A DNA stretch of 64,000 bases from an uncultured Eubacteriaceae bacterium (lineage in GTDB: Bacteria > Bacillota > Clostridia > Eubacteriales > Eubacteriaceae), in NCBI GenBank assembly GCA_945867155.1, contig CAMBHL010000004.1:124001-188000 (forward strand), read 5' to 3'. Shown here piece by piece: positions 1 through 8,098 of the stretch (position 1 is the stretch's first letter; each line of letters opens with the position of its first letter). Position numbers and translations under genes: made by a program. Below the pieces are notes generated by a model. It did no database searches. It saw only the letters and a program-made list of their open reading frames with translations, and was not told the origin of the DNA.

Positions 1-17
1 TAAGTATATTTTTTCAT
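1..17 (-). CDS. Start of the next his-operon gene (partial, cut by window edge)
   Basis: Only the first five codons (M-K-K-Y-T) are inside the window. An ATG at 17-15 on the minus strand follows a clear GGAGG ribosome site and lies 24 bases after the hisG stop, so it is the next gene of the his operon. By usual order after hisZ-hisG this would be hisD (histidinol dehydrogenase), but five codons cannot show that. The identity is inference; the start site is seen. Confidence 0.45.
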
Positions 18-41
18 AAGACCTCCAAATGGTTTCGCAGG

Positions 42-680
42 TTAAAATGCGAGTTCTTTAAACTTTTCAACGATGGGATCAATCTGTTCGCGCTTGGTTT
101 TCAAGCTGACGTGATTGACGATGAGTCTGGAACTGATGTCCAGGATGCTTCTGAGTACCACCAGGCCGTTTTCCCGGAGCGTGTTGCCGCTTTCTACAAT
201 ATCGACGATGCAGTCGCACAGCCCGAGGATCGGCCCCAGTTCCACAGAACCGTTGATGGTGATGAGATCCACAGGCTGGTCGATCTGAGTGAAATAGTGT
301 TTGGCGATGTGCGGGTATTTCGTGCCGACGGTGAGCTTCTGATTGTAGCGGATCTGGGTATCCTTGAAGCCGGCGACACACATGCGGCACTGACCGATTT
401 TCAGGTTTAAAAGTTCGTAGACATTGGCTGGATGTTCGAGGAGCACATCCCGGCCGACGATCCCGATATCCGCAGCACCCTTTTCCACATAAGTGCCCAC
501 GTCCGGAGATTTGACCAGGAAAAATTCGAGGCTGCCCGTCGTGTCGGTGAAGATGAGCTTCCGGCTTTCCTTGGAATAATCGGGAAAGATATAACCGATT
601 TCCTTTAAGCGGTCGATGGTTTTATCGGCGACGCGCCCTTTGGCTAAAGCCATTTTGATTTTATCATTTTGTAAAGTCAT
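42..680 (-). CDS. hisG: ATP phosphoribosyltransferase catalytic subunit, short form
   Basis: Joins ATP and PRPP to form phosphoribosyl-ATP, the first step of histidine synthesis, in the cytoplasm. The 212-residue protein starts MTLQNDKIKMALAKGR, and has the family pattern of an N-terminal substrate-binding lobe (GTYVEKGAADIGIVGRDVL) and a later INGSVELGPILGLCDCIVD stretch. It lacks the C-terminal regulatory domain of the long form, so it belongs to the short class that needs HisZ; hisZ is directly upstream with 4 bases between them. The start at 680 is chosen because an AGGAG site lies just before it inside the end of hisZ; the longer frame to 827 only overlaps hisZ. Confidence 0.95.
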   Translation of the reverse strand: MTLQNDKIKMALAKGRVADKTIDRLKEIGYIFPDYSKESRKLIFTDTTGSLEFFLVKSPDVGTYVEKGAADIGIVGRDVLLEHPANVYELLNLKIGQCRMCVAGFKDTQIRYNQKLTVGTKYPHIAKHYFTQIDQPVDLITINGSVELGPILGLCDCIVDIVESGNTLRENGLVVLRSILDISSRLIVNHVSLKTKREQIDPIVEKFKELAF

Positions 681-684
681 GAAA

Positions 685-1950
685 TTACTCCTGTTCTGGT
701 TCAAGTGCAATGGACAAAATGCGGTCGGCGGGAACGAGATCCTGATCCTGCCATTTGAGCACTTCGCCGTGGCTGAAGACATAAAACTCAGCATCCTGGT
801 ACAGTCTCTGGCCTGCGAGGCGTTCAATCATCGCAGAGGGCAGGGAATTGATCGTGAAGACTTCCGCGATATTGCCCTGGCTGCGCAGGGCGTTGGCTGT
901 TTCAAAGGTGCGGGCTTTGTCCCCGGCTCGGTAGAGCAGAACGGCGTGAGGCGGATTTTCGACATGAATGAGATCGTGTTCTTCGAGGTAGTCCATGAGG
1001 CTGAGCAGATTCACGGCGAACCCGCAGGCGGGCCGGTCGATGCCGAACTGCTGGCTCAGTTTGTTGTAGCGGCCGCCGTCGATGATGGGGGCGCCCCAGT
1101 TGCCGGCATAAACCTTAAAAATCAGATCGGTGTAATAATTCATCGAGCTGGTAAAGCCCAGATCAAAGGTCACGTACTGGGCGAGCCCCACGGATTTGAG
1201 ATGTTCGTACAAAGCGCTCAAGTGCTTGACGACTTCCTGCATGTTCTGATTGACACAGAGCTTGGTCATGCGTGCGAAGACGTCTGCGGGATCGCCGTAG
1301 AGCATCGGCAGTTCCAGAATGATCTTCGAGATTTTCGGGTCGTACTGATGAGTGGATAAAAATTCCTGAATGTCGCCGAGATTTTTGTTCTCGATGAGCT
1401 CGAAAAGACGCGCCCGTTCATCCTGGGACATGGTCAGTTCATCGAGCAGATAATTGATAAAGCCGACGTGTCCGAGGTCGACCTGAACGTCGGCGACGCC
1501 GTTGGCCTTCAGAGACTTGATCGCCATTTCAATGATTTCGCCGTCGCATTCAGGGGAATTGTCGCCAAAGAATTCGACGCCCATCTGGGTCATTTCTTTT
1601 TTGACGTCTCCGGGACTGGAAAAATGGCGGTAGATATTGGTCTGATAGAATAATTTGATGATTTCGTTGGGATCGTGGTGGTTGATGGCGGCCATGCGCG
1701 CGACCGAGAGGGTGGCGTCCGGCTTTAAGGCGAGGACCTGGCCCTTCCGGCTGATGAATTTAAACAATTCGTTCGCCGGGATGGCGCCGTTTTGCACAAA
1801 GTTGTCGTAGGTTTCAAAAGTCGGCGTGGCGACTTGATGATAACCGTAGCGGCTGTACAGGCGCGTCAGGCTGCGCTCGATTTTGGAGAGGGCCTGGAAG
1901 CCCTGGTACTGAATATTTTCAAACCCTTCGATGGTATAAGTTGTAAGCAT
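685..1950 (-). CDS. hisZ: ATP phosphoribosyltransferase regulatory subunit HisZ
   Basis: A histidyl-tRNA-synthetase-like protein without tRNA charging function that pairs with short HisG to form the active, histidine-sensitive enzyme. The 421-residue product keeps class II synthetase features: an LTRLYSRYGYHQVATPTFE segment near residue 30, LKPDATLSVARM near residue 80, and a later GGRYNKLSQQFG motif. Start at 1950 is set by AGGAGG six bases upstream; a longer start at 1977 would overlap that site. It is the first gene of the operon, behind a strong promoter at 2004-2032. The leader is too short for a T-box, so no tRNA-dependent control is visible. Confidence 0.93.
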   Translation of the reverse strand: MLTTYTIEGFENIQYQGFQALSKIERSLTRLYSRYGYHQVATPTFETYDNFVQNGAIPANELFKFISRKGQVLALKPDATLSVARMAAINHHDPNEIIKLFYQTNIYRHFSSPGDVKKEMTQMGVEFFGDNSPECDGEIIEMAIKSLKANGVADVQVDLGHVGFINYLLDELTMSQDERARLFELIENKNLGDIQEFLSTHQYDPKISKIILELPMLYGDPADVFARMTKLCVNQNMQEVVKHLSALYEHLKSVGLAQYVTFDLGFTSSMNYYTDLIFKVYAGNWGAPIIDGGRYNKLSQQFGIDRPACGFAVNLLSLMDYLEEHDLIHVENPPHAVLLYRAGDKARTFETANALRSQGNIAEVFTINSLPSAMIERLAGQRLYQDAEFYVFSHGEVLKWQDQDLVPADRILSIALEPEQE

Positions 1951-2003
1951 TTTGCCTCCTGAGGTGGATACTGTCACACTGTAACGTAAAAAAGTATAAT
2001 GAG

Positions 2004-2032
2004 ATCATAGCACTTTATCTAAATAAAGTCAA
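2004..2032 (-). promoter_or_regulatory. Sigma-A type promoter of the his operon
   Basis: On the minus strand, TTGACT (2032-2027) and TATGAT (2009-2004) are separated by exactly 17 bases. It lies about 55 bases before the hisZ start and points into hisZ-hisG. Confidence 0.8.
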
Positions 2033-2189
2033 TGCTATCTTTTGAAATTAATCAATCACGAATAAAACAATTTTAACATAATAAATATCATGATTGAATT
2101 TAATGATTGAAAAAATGATTGAAAAAATATTTTCAATGGGGGACAATAAGCATAATCCTACAGAAATGCATGAGAAAGAGGGGACAAAA

Positions 2190-2951
2190 GTGGCCTACCG
2201 TTGTATCTGCTTTGATTTTGACGGCACTTTGGCTGATACAGAGGGCATGGTTTTCCGCATTTACAATGAACTTGCGAAAAAATACCATTATGCCCCGATT
2301 GATGCCAGCCGCAGAGAACAAATCAAGGAAATGTCGGCGCAGGAAATTCTGCGCCATTTAAACCTGCCCTTTTATCAGGTTTTTAGACTTCTGTACGAAG
2401 GGCGCAAACACATGCACCACCGCCAGGACGAAATCACTGCGATTCAGGAAAACCTGCCGGCGTCTTTTGAAACCCTGTACGGGATGGTCGATTACTGCGG
2501 CATTTTAACGTCGAATTCGGCGGACACGGTGCGGGATTTTCTGTGGACGCATCAGCTGGCGCCCTACGTCGATTTTGTAGAGGGAGGTGCGATGTTTTCA
2601 AAGCGGAAAAGGCTGCTGAAGCTTTGCCGAAATCTGCGCATCTCCACGTCTCAGATGCTCTACGTGGGTGACGAAACCCGGGATGTGAAGGCGTGCCGGG
2701 AAGCCAGCATCGACATCGCGGCGGTGGACTGGGGATACAACACCAAACCAGCGCTGGCCCGGTGCCATCCAACCTACGAAGTCTCCGAATTTAAAGAACT
2801 CATCGAAATTGTGCAGTATCACAACACACATCGGGAAGCGGGAACTCAAAAAGTGCGCCGCTATCTTCAGAAAATGAAAAGGAAGCAGCACAAGGCCCTC
2901 AACGGAAATGTAAACGGAAAGCTGAGACAGCATGGCCAGTCATTTTCTTAA
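2190..2951 (+). CDS. HAD-family hydrolase (phosphoglycolate phosphatase-like)
   Basis: A haloacid dehalogenase superfamily phosphatase; the substrate cannot be read from sequence. Motif I is FDFDGTLADTEG (nucleophile and acid Asp near residues 9 and 11), motif II is the TSNS segment, a lysine-rich KRKRLL segment supplies motif III, and motif IV is VGDETRDVKACREA. The start is set at GTG 2190, which follows a GAGGGG site; an upstream frame from 2094 would add 32 residues of repetitive, non-conserved sequence. The last 50 residues are basic. It overlaps the next gene by 20 bases, suggesting translational coupling with the CCA-adding enzyme. Confidence 0.82.
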   Translation: MAYRCICFDFDGTLADTEGMVFRIYNELAKKYHYAPIDASRREQIKEMSAQEILRHLNLPFYQVFRLLYEGRKHMHHRQDEITAIQENLPASFETLYGMVDYCGILTSNSADTVRDFLWTHQLAPYVDFVEGGAMFSKRKRLLKLCRNLRISTSQMLYVGDETRDVKACREASIDIAAVDWGYNTKPALARCHPTYEVSEFKELIEIVQYHNTHREAGTQKVRRYLQKMKRKQHKALNGNVNGKLRQHGQSFS

Positions 2952-4176
2952 TGGGCAGCCCTTCGCGCTTTTGTTTCGAACTTTTCGCGAAAAGGGCGCC
3001 GAACTTTATCTGGTCGGGGGCGCGGTTCGGGATCTGCTTTTAGGACAAAAGCCAGAGGACTGGGACTTCACGACGAGCGCGGCGCCGGAGCAGACCATCC
3101 GCTTCCTTCAAGATGCTTTTCCACAGCATCAGCCGATTTTAAAGGGCAGGCGCTTTGGCACCATTGGGGTCGACCTCTCCGATTCAAACCGGAAGATGAG
3201 TTTTGAAATCACCACGTTTCGAAAAGAAGACGGCTACAGGGACAGGCGCCACCCGGACAAGGTGGCCTTTCAGGCCTCGGTGACCGACGATGTCAGGCGC
3301 AGGGATTTTACGATTAACGGGCTGTGGATGGACGAAAACGGCGTGGTTTTTGATGCAGTCGGCGGCTTTTCAGATTTAAAGCGCCGCACGGTGCGGTGTA
3401 TTGGAGAACCGAAAACACGCTTCGCCGAAGACCCTTTGAGAAAATGGCGGGGGGTGCGCTTTGCCGCCCAGATCGGCGGACAGATGGCGCCTAAAACCCG
3501 CGCTGCAATTCTCGCTTCGCCGGATACCAAAGGGGTCAGTTTCGAGCGGCTCCGTGAGGAATGGACAAAGATGCTTTTAAATCCCAACGCCGCCTTTGCC
3601 CTGAAAGAACTTCAAGCCCTCGGCCTTTGGGACGATTTGCTCGGTCGTCTTGACACCCCGGAAATCGGCACACTGTCTCAAAAAAATTGCGAGTCGGCTG
3701 AAACACTGCCCTTGGATCTGGAGATGCGTTTGGCTTGGCTGTTTCAGGAAGCACCCGATGAAAGCCGCAGACTTTTTTTAAAACGCCTGCGGTTTTCCAA
3801 AAAAGAAATCCAAAAAGTAGCGGCACTGATGATTTTTAAGGAGATCGACTGCACGGACATTGTCGCGTTCAAAACGCTGCTCAGGGAAGCGGGCCTTTCG
3901 GTTTTTGAACAGGCCCTGACCCTGCAGGAACTGAGGACGCCGGAGAGTCCAAACAACCGCAGCTGCCTGACACAGATTTTAAACCATAGAGAACCCATTG
4001 CCTATCAGGATCTCGCCGTGGGCGCCAGGGATTTAATGGCTCTCGGCTTTCAGGGAAAGGCCGTCGGCGGCGCGTTGGAACGGCTGTGCCGGCTCGTCTA
4101 TGCGCATCCCGAGGTAAATAAGAAAGAACGGCTGCTTGAGGCAGCGGCAAAAATAGCAAACGAGGAAAAAGTATGA
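2932..4176 (+). CDS. cca: CCA tRNA nucleotidyltransferase (class II)
   Basis: Adds or repairs the 3' CCA end of tRNAs; poly(A) polymerase is the alternative role in this family. The 414-residue protein shows the class II head: LVGGAVRDLLLG near residue 27, the metal-binding pair in DWDFTT near residue 43, RRDFTINGLW near residue 125 and RRTVRCIGEP near residue 150, then RFAEDPLRKWRGVRFAAQ. The C-terminal half is divergent and helical. It overlaps the HAD gene in front by 20 bases and the ksgA start behind by 4, so the three form a tight operon. Length is usual for the family. Confidence 0.9.
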   Translation: MASHFLNGQPFALLFRTFREKGAELYLVGGAVRDLLLGQKPEDWDFTTSAAPEQTIRFLQDAFPQHQPILKGRRFGTIGVDLSDSNRKMSFEITTFRKEDGYRDRRHPDKVAFQASVTDDVRRRDFTINGLWMDENGVVFDAVGGFSDLKRRTVRCIGEPKTRFAEDPLRKWRGVRFAAQIGGQMAPKTRAAILASPDTKGVSFERLREEWTKMLLNPNAAFALKELQALGLWDDLLGRLDTPEIGTLSQKNCESAETLPLDLEMRLAWLFQEAPDESRRLFLKRLRFSKKEIQKVAALMIFKEIDCTDIVAFKTLLREAGLSVFEQALTLQELRTPESPNNRSCLTQILNHREPIAYQDLAVGARDLMALGFQGKAVGGALERLCRLVYAHPEVNKKERLLEAAAKIANEEKV

Positions 4177-5054
4177 AGATGAACTTAACGTCTCCGGCCT
4201 TTATTTCAAATTTGATGACGGAGCATCAGCTGCATTTTAACAAGCAGTTTGGACAGAATTTTTTGATCGATCAGAATATTCTGGAAAAGATTGTGAGAGC
4301 CGGGAAGATCGGGCCGGAAGATACGGTACTTGAAATCGGACCGGGCATCGGTTCCATGACGTCGGAAATGGCCGAAACCGCCCGCCGTGTCATCACCGTT
4401 GAAATTGACAAAAAGCTGATCCCGGTTTTAAATCAAACCCTGGGCGATTATGAAAACGTCGAGATCGTGAATCAGGATTTTTTAAAAACCGATGTGTTGG
4501 CCCTGATCGGGGATGAAAAGACGCCGCTTAAAGTGCTGGCTAATCTGCCCTACTACATCACGACGCCGATTATTATGAAACTTTTGGAAACGCCGTGGCC
4601 GGACAGCGTCGATTTGACCCGCATGACCTTCCTCGTTCAGAAGGAAGTGGGCGAGCGGATCTGCGCGGGGCCGGGCAGCAAGAGCTATGGCGCCCTCAGC
4701 GTGATGGTGCAGTATTACGCGGACCCGGCCGTCATGTTTACAGTGCCGGCGTCGGTGTTTATGCCGAAGCCGAAGGTCGATTCTGTGGTCATCAGCCTTC
4801 AGAAAAAAACCGAGATGCCCTACACCCCTTTGGATAAAAACCAGTTTTTTAAAGTGGTCAAAGGCGCGTTCCAAACCCGGCGCAAGACCCTGATCAACAG
4901 CCTGTCTCACAACATGCCCTACGGCAAGGATGTTCTGCTCGATGTGATGGAAAAAGCCGGCATAGACCCCAGAAAACGCGCCGAGCAGATCGAAGGCGAA
5001 GCCTTCTGCCGGCTGGCTAATTTGTTGGTTCAAAGCGGTTCGTCAGAGCATTGA
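4173..5054 (+). CDS. rsmA: 16S rRNA (adenine1518-N6/adenine1519-N6)-dimethyltransferase
   Basis: RsmA/KsgA methylates two adenines in the 3' hairpin of 16S rRNA during small-subunit maturation. The 293-residue protein has GQNFLIDQNILEKIV near residue 26, the SAM-binding EIGPGIGSMT near residue 52, the catalytic NLPYYITTPI motif near residue 122 and the FQTRRKTLINSL segment near residue 231. It begins in a 4-base ATGA overlap with the cca stop. Nothing is unusual in length or motifs. Confidence 0.96.
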   Translation: MKMNLTSPAFISNLMTEHQLHFNKQFGQNFLIDQNILEKIVRAGKIGPEDTVLEIGPGIGSMTSEMAETARRVITVEIDKKLIPVLNQTLGDYENVEIVNQDFLKTDVLALIGDEKTPLKVLANLPYYITTPIIMKLLETPWPDSVDLTRMTFLVQKEVGERICAGPGSKSYGALSVMVQYYADPAVMFTVPASVFMPKPKVDSVVISLQKKTEMPYTPLDKNQFFKVVKGAFQTRRKTLINSLSHNMPYGKDVLLDVMEKAGIDPRKRAEQIEGEAFCRLANLLVQSGSSEH

Positions 5055-5118
5055 ACTTTCTTTAAAATGATGATAAAATAAAATTACTTAAAACTTGAAA
5101 CAGAACAGGAGAAAGCTG

Positions 5119-5763
5119 ATGATCGGAGATCTATTACGTGGCCGTTTTGTATCCAATCGTTTATTGACGGATGTTGAAGACTGCATGCTTGAACAGTACC
5201 ATTTGCCGGAAGGCCATATCGATATTGGCTTGTTCACCACGTCATGCGACGGGGTCGGCTATGTCGCCGCAGACGACGCGACGAAAAAGGCCAATGTGGA
5301 AGTACCGGCGATCTACACGACTTACGGCGGGTGCGGCAAATTCAACGATGGGCAGGTTTTCGGCGTGATTTCCGGACCGAAGGTGTCCGACGTTGAACGG
5401 GGCCTGCGCTACGTCAGAGCCTTTACAGAACAGGAATCGACGCTGTACAGCATTTCGGAAGACGACGAAACGATGATTTACGCCCAGTGCGTGCCGCGGA
5501 TCGGCCGCTATTTTTCAAAGGCGTACAATCTGCCCGAAGGGTCGTCTATTGCTTATCTCATCGCGCCGGCGATGCAGGGCGCGATCGGCATCGATGAAGC
5601 ACTGACCCAGGCAAACGTTGAAGTTGTGCGTTTTTGGAGCAGTCCAACCGAATCGAACATGAGCGGCGCGATTTTAACCGGTCGCGAAGCGCAGTGCGAC
5701 ATTGCCGTTAAGGCATTCCGCGATGTGATTATCGAAGCGGTTCAGGATCCTATTGAGTATTAA
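5119..5763 (+). CDS. EutL-like bacterial microcompartment shell protein (orphan)
   Basis: A trimeric-type shell protein resembling EutL, which tiles ethanolamine microcompartments and has a gated central pore. The 214-residue product aligns in order with EutL landmarks known from the family: an AADDATKKANVEV segment near residue 55 (EutL AADEATK), YAQCVPRIGRYFSKAYNL near residue 125 (EutL HCVSRTGSYLSK) and an AYLIAPAMQGAIGIDEAL segment near residue 147 (EutL AYLVAP, then GIDAAL), ending DPIEY. Start at ATG 5119 is fixed by AGGAGA six bases upstream. No other eut or pdu gene is in the window; it sits alone between rsmA and a terminator. Assignment rests on remembered family sequence, so function in a real compartment is open. 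Confidence 0.75.
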   Translation: MIGDLLRGRFVSNRLLTDVEDCMLEQYHLPEGHIDIGLFTTSCDGVGYVAADDATKKANVEVPAIYTTYGGCGKFNDGQVFGVISGPKVSDVERGLRYVRAFTEQESTLYSISEDDETMIYAQCVPRIGRYFSKAYNLPEGSSIAYLIAPAMQGAIGIDEALTQANVEVVRFWSSPTESNMSGAILTGREAQCDIAVKAFRDVIIEAVQDPIEY

Positions 5764-5780
5764 TTAAGCAGTTGCAATTT

Positions 5781-5815
5781 AAAAGGGACAGCCCATTGTC
5801 GGGCTGTCCCTTTTT
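5781..5815. terminator. Bidirectional intrinsic terminator
   Basis: A 14-bp perfect stem (5781-5794 with 5801-5814), loop ATTGTC, flanked by A and T runs on both sides. It serves the eutL-like gene and the convergent LCP gene. Confidence 0.92.
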
Positions 5816-5826
5816 ATAATTGCTTT

Positions 5827-7125
5827 TTACTCTGTTACAGTCTCTGTTCCAGTTGAAGTAGGTGGTTTTTGCGTAAATGTAGAATTATTTTCACTTGACG
5901 GTGGTGTGGACGGAGTTGTTGGCGTCGTTGAATTCGCATGGCTGCTTGTCGATGGTGTTGTGGTGGTCGTACTCCGCGTCGAATACGTGCTTCTCGTCGT
6001 CGACCGGGTTGACGTGGTGCTTCGGGAGGTCGACCGCGATGAAGTACTCGAACTGCCTGATGAAGAGGAAATCGAGGATGAGCCGCTGGTCGTGCCAGTC
6101 AGGGTGCCGACGCCGGTTTTCCGGACGAGGCCATCGTTGATTTCGTTGACCATCTGAGACGGCGTGTAAGATTTTTTCTTCCCATAAATGGCCTGATGCA
6201 GCTGAATGACGTTGTCGGTCAGAGATTTCGGCGCAATGGAGTCCCCTTCATACGTGACATAAGCGTAGTAATTGTCAAAAGGCACATGTTCGTTGACGAT
6301 CTTCTTGTTTTTCATCTGCATGTAGCCCTGAAGCATGGTCGTCAGTTCCGTCGTCGACATGGACGTCTTGATGTTGGGCGAAATCTTCGTGATGAGGCCG
6401 GCCAGCTGTAGACTGCTGAGCTTGGTCATTTTTTTGAAGACCAGCCCGAAAACTTCACGCTGTCTTTCGGTGCGGCCGAAGTCGCTGTCGCTGTAGCGGT
6501 TGCGGCTGTAAGCCAGGGCCTGAATGCCGTTTAAGTGGTTTTTGCCGGTATGGGTCAACGTCTTGGCCGAGGTGTTGTTCAGGCGGTTGTAGTCGTTAAT
6601 GTATTTGTTCGTGTATTTCAAGATGCTGTCGTCTTTGATGTTCACGTTAATGCCGCCGACGGCGTTGACGGCATCGATCATGCACTGAAAACTGATGGTG
6701 ACGTAGTCCGTGATGTTTAAGTCGTAGTTTTCATTGAGGGTTTTGATGGAAAGCTCCGGTCCACCGTAGCTGTAGGCCGCGTTGATTTTTGTGTAGGAGT
6801 CTGTTTTGATGGTGCTGTTCTTCGAAATACGGGCCAAGGTGTCCCGCTGAATGGACGTTAAGATGACTTTTCCGCTTTTAAAATTAATCGAGGCGATCAT
6901 GATGGTGTCGGAGCGGCTTCCCTCAACATCGGCCCGTCCGTCAACCCCAAACAAGGCGAGGTTCACGATGTTATGGTTTAAGTATTTGTTCACGCTCACG
7001 TCTTTTTCGTCAATCGAGGTGCCCGAAATATTGCTCTTTATATTGAAGAGATAAACAGCGCCGCTGCCGATGACGAGAAGCACAGCGGAAAGTACAACGG
7101 CTAGAATTTTTTTGCCAACAGTCAT
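5827..7125 (-). CDS. LytR-CpsA-Psr (LCP) family cell-wall ligase
   Basis: LCP proteins transfer undecaprenyl-linked polymers such as teichoic acids or capsule to peptidoglycan outside the cell. The 432-residue product has an N-terminal membrane anchor (about residues 7-27) and the LCP core: FGVDGRADVEGSRSDTIMIAS, a TSIQRDTLARI segment with the conserved Arg-Asp, and AYSRNRYSDSDFGRTERQ. The last 90 residues are almost all Ser and Thr with Pro, a low-complexity tail probably crossing the wall. AGAAAGGAG lies before the start. The tail's DNA is repetitive and may vary between strains. Confidence 0.92.
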   Translation of the reverse strand: MTVGKKILAVVLSAVLLVIGSGAVYLFNIKSNISGTSIDEKDVSVNKYLNHNIVNLALFGVDGRADVEGSRSDTIMIASINFKSGKVILTSIQRDTLARISKNSTIKTDSYTKINAAYSYGGPELSIKTLNENYDLNITDYVTISFQCMIDAVNAVGGINVNIKDDSILKYTNKYINDYNRLNNTSAKTLTHTGKNHLNGIQALAYSRNRYSDSDFGRTERQREVFGLVFKKMTKLSSLQLAGLITKISPNIKTSMSTTELTTMLQGYMQMKNKKIVNEHVPFDNYYAYVTYEGDSIAPKSLTDNVIQLHQAIYGKKKSYTPSQMVNEINDGLVRKTGVGTLTGTTSGSSSISSSSGSSSTSSRSTSRSTTSTRSTTRSTYSTRSTTTTTPSTSSHANSTTPTTPSTPPSSENNSTFTQKPPTSTGTETVTE

Positions 7126-7169
7126 AAGACTCCTTTCTTCTATTTTTGATCATGGAATAAATATGGCAT

Positions 7170-7198
7170 ATTATACCACAGATGTTGATTATTTTGGA
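7170..7198 (-). promoter_or_regulatory. Extended -10 promoter of the LCP gene
   Basis: On the minus strand TGG-TATAAT (TATAAT at 7175-7170) gives an extended -10; the -35 (TCCAAA, 7198-7193) is weak at 17-base spacing. It lies 45 bases before the start codon. Confidence 0.6.
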
Positions 7199-7285
7199 AA
7201 GAAGTCGCAGAGTTCTCGGTTTTATTGGCAAAATAGAAAGATTCATTAATGAATATTTAAAGCTTCAAAAAGAAAAGGCAAATGC

Positions 7286-7314
7286 GTGCAATGTTATCAT
7301 AAATATGCTATAAT
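7286..7314 (+). promoter_or_regulatory. Promoter of hpf
   Basis: A consensus TATAAT lies at 7309-7314, with only a poor -35 (GTGCAA, 7286-7291) at 17-base spacing. The transcript would have a leader of about 70 bases before hpf. Confidence 0.55.
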
Positions 7315-7390
7315 GAAAGCGTAATCAATCCAAGACTTTTGGATGAAGGTTTTGAATTGACGAACAACAGAAGGACTGGAGGACATCACT

Positions 7391-7939
7391 ATGAAATTTA
7401 CGATCTATGGAAAAAACATGCATATTTCCGACGGCTTGAAAGAAACCCTTGAAAAGAAATTCCAGAAATTTGATCGTTATTTTGACAAGGAAACGGAAGT
7501 TTACGTGACCTTCAAAAAAGAAAAGAATTATCAAGTCATTGAAGTCACCATTCCGCTGGGCAAAACGATCCTTCGGGCAGAAGAAAAGACGGACAGCACG
7601 ATGGGGTCCATTGAAGCAGTCATCGACAAACTGGAAGGACAGCTGAGAAAATATAAGACAAAATTAAGAAAACGCTACGAAAATCAGGACAGCAAGCTGA
7701 AATTTGACGCATTCTCAGACCTCGGCGACGAACCCAAAGACGAAAAAGCAGATGAACCCAAAATCGTCAGAACCAAGAAATTTGCGATCAAACCCATGTC
7801 ACCTGAAGAAGCAGCCATGCAGATGGACCTTCTGGAACATGATTTCTTCGTCTTCCTGAACGCCGAAACCGATGATGTCAACGTCGTCTACCGCCGCTTA
7901 AACGGAGACTACGGATTGATTGAACCTGTATTAGATTAA
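7391..7939 (+). CDS. hpf: Ribosome hibernation promoting factor, long form
   Basis: Long HPF binds the 30S decoding region and pairs ribosomes into inactive 100S dimers in slow growth. The 182-residue protein has the N-terminal ribosome-binding domain (MKFTIYGKNMHISDGL onward, about residues 1-100), a charged linker, and the C-terminal dimerization domain (KKFAIKPMSPEEAAMQMDLL to the end, about residues 125-182), so it is the long form. A GGAGG site lies eight bases before the ATG. It stands alone between its promoter and a terminator. Confidence 0.95.
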   Translation: MKFTIYGKNMHISDGLKETLEKKFQKFDRYFDKETEVYVTFKKEKNYQVIEVTIPLGKTILRAEEKTDSTMGSIEAVIDKLEGQLRKYKTKLRKRYENQDSKLKFDAFSDLGDEPKDEKADEPKIVRTKKFAIKPMSPEEAAMQMDLLEHDFFVFLNAETDDVNVVYRRLNGDYGLIEPVLD

Positions 7940-7971
7940 AAAATTAAAAGAATTATAATGAACACCGAATT

Positions 7972-8008
7972 AAACCACCCGCTAAAGACTTTTAGCGGGT
8001 GGTTTATT
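7972..8008 (+). terminator. Terminator after hpf
   Basis: A 15-bp perfect stem (7972-7986 with 7991-8005) with loop GACT. The T run after it is short, but the A-rich and T-rich stem ends make it terminator-like in both directions. Confidence 0.75.
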
Positions 8009-8098
8009 GACATCAATATTTATTTGTTTTAAAATTACTTTAGCTTATTCTAGCGTTTAAAATATAGAAGAAATGAATCAAAAATTAAGGTGGCGTGC

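Noticed and set aside
1951..2003. A T-box or histidine attenuator before hisZ
   Set aside because: The leader is about 50 bases, too short, and has no His codon run or T-box sequence.
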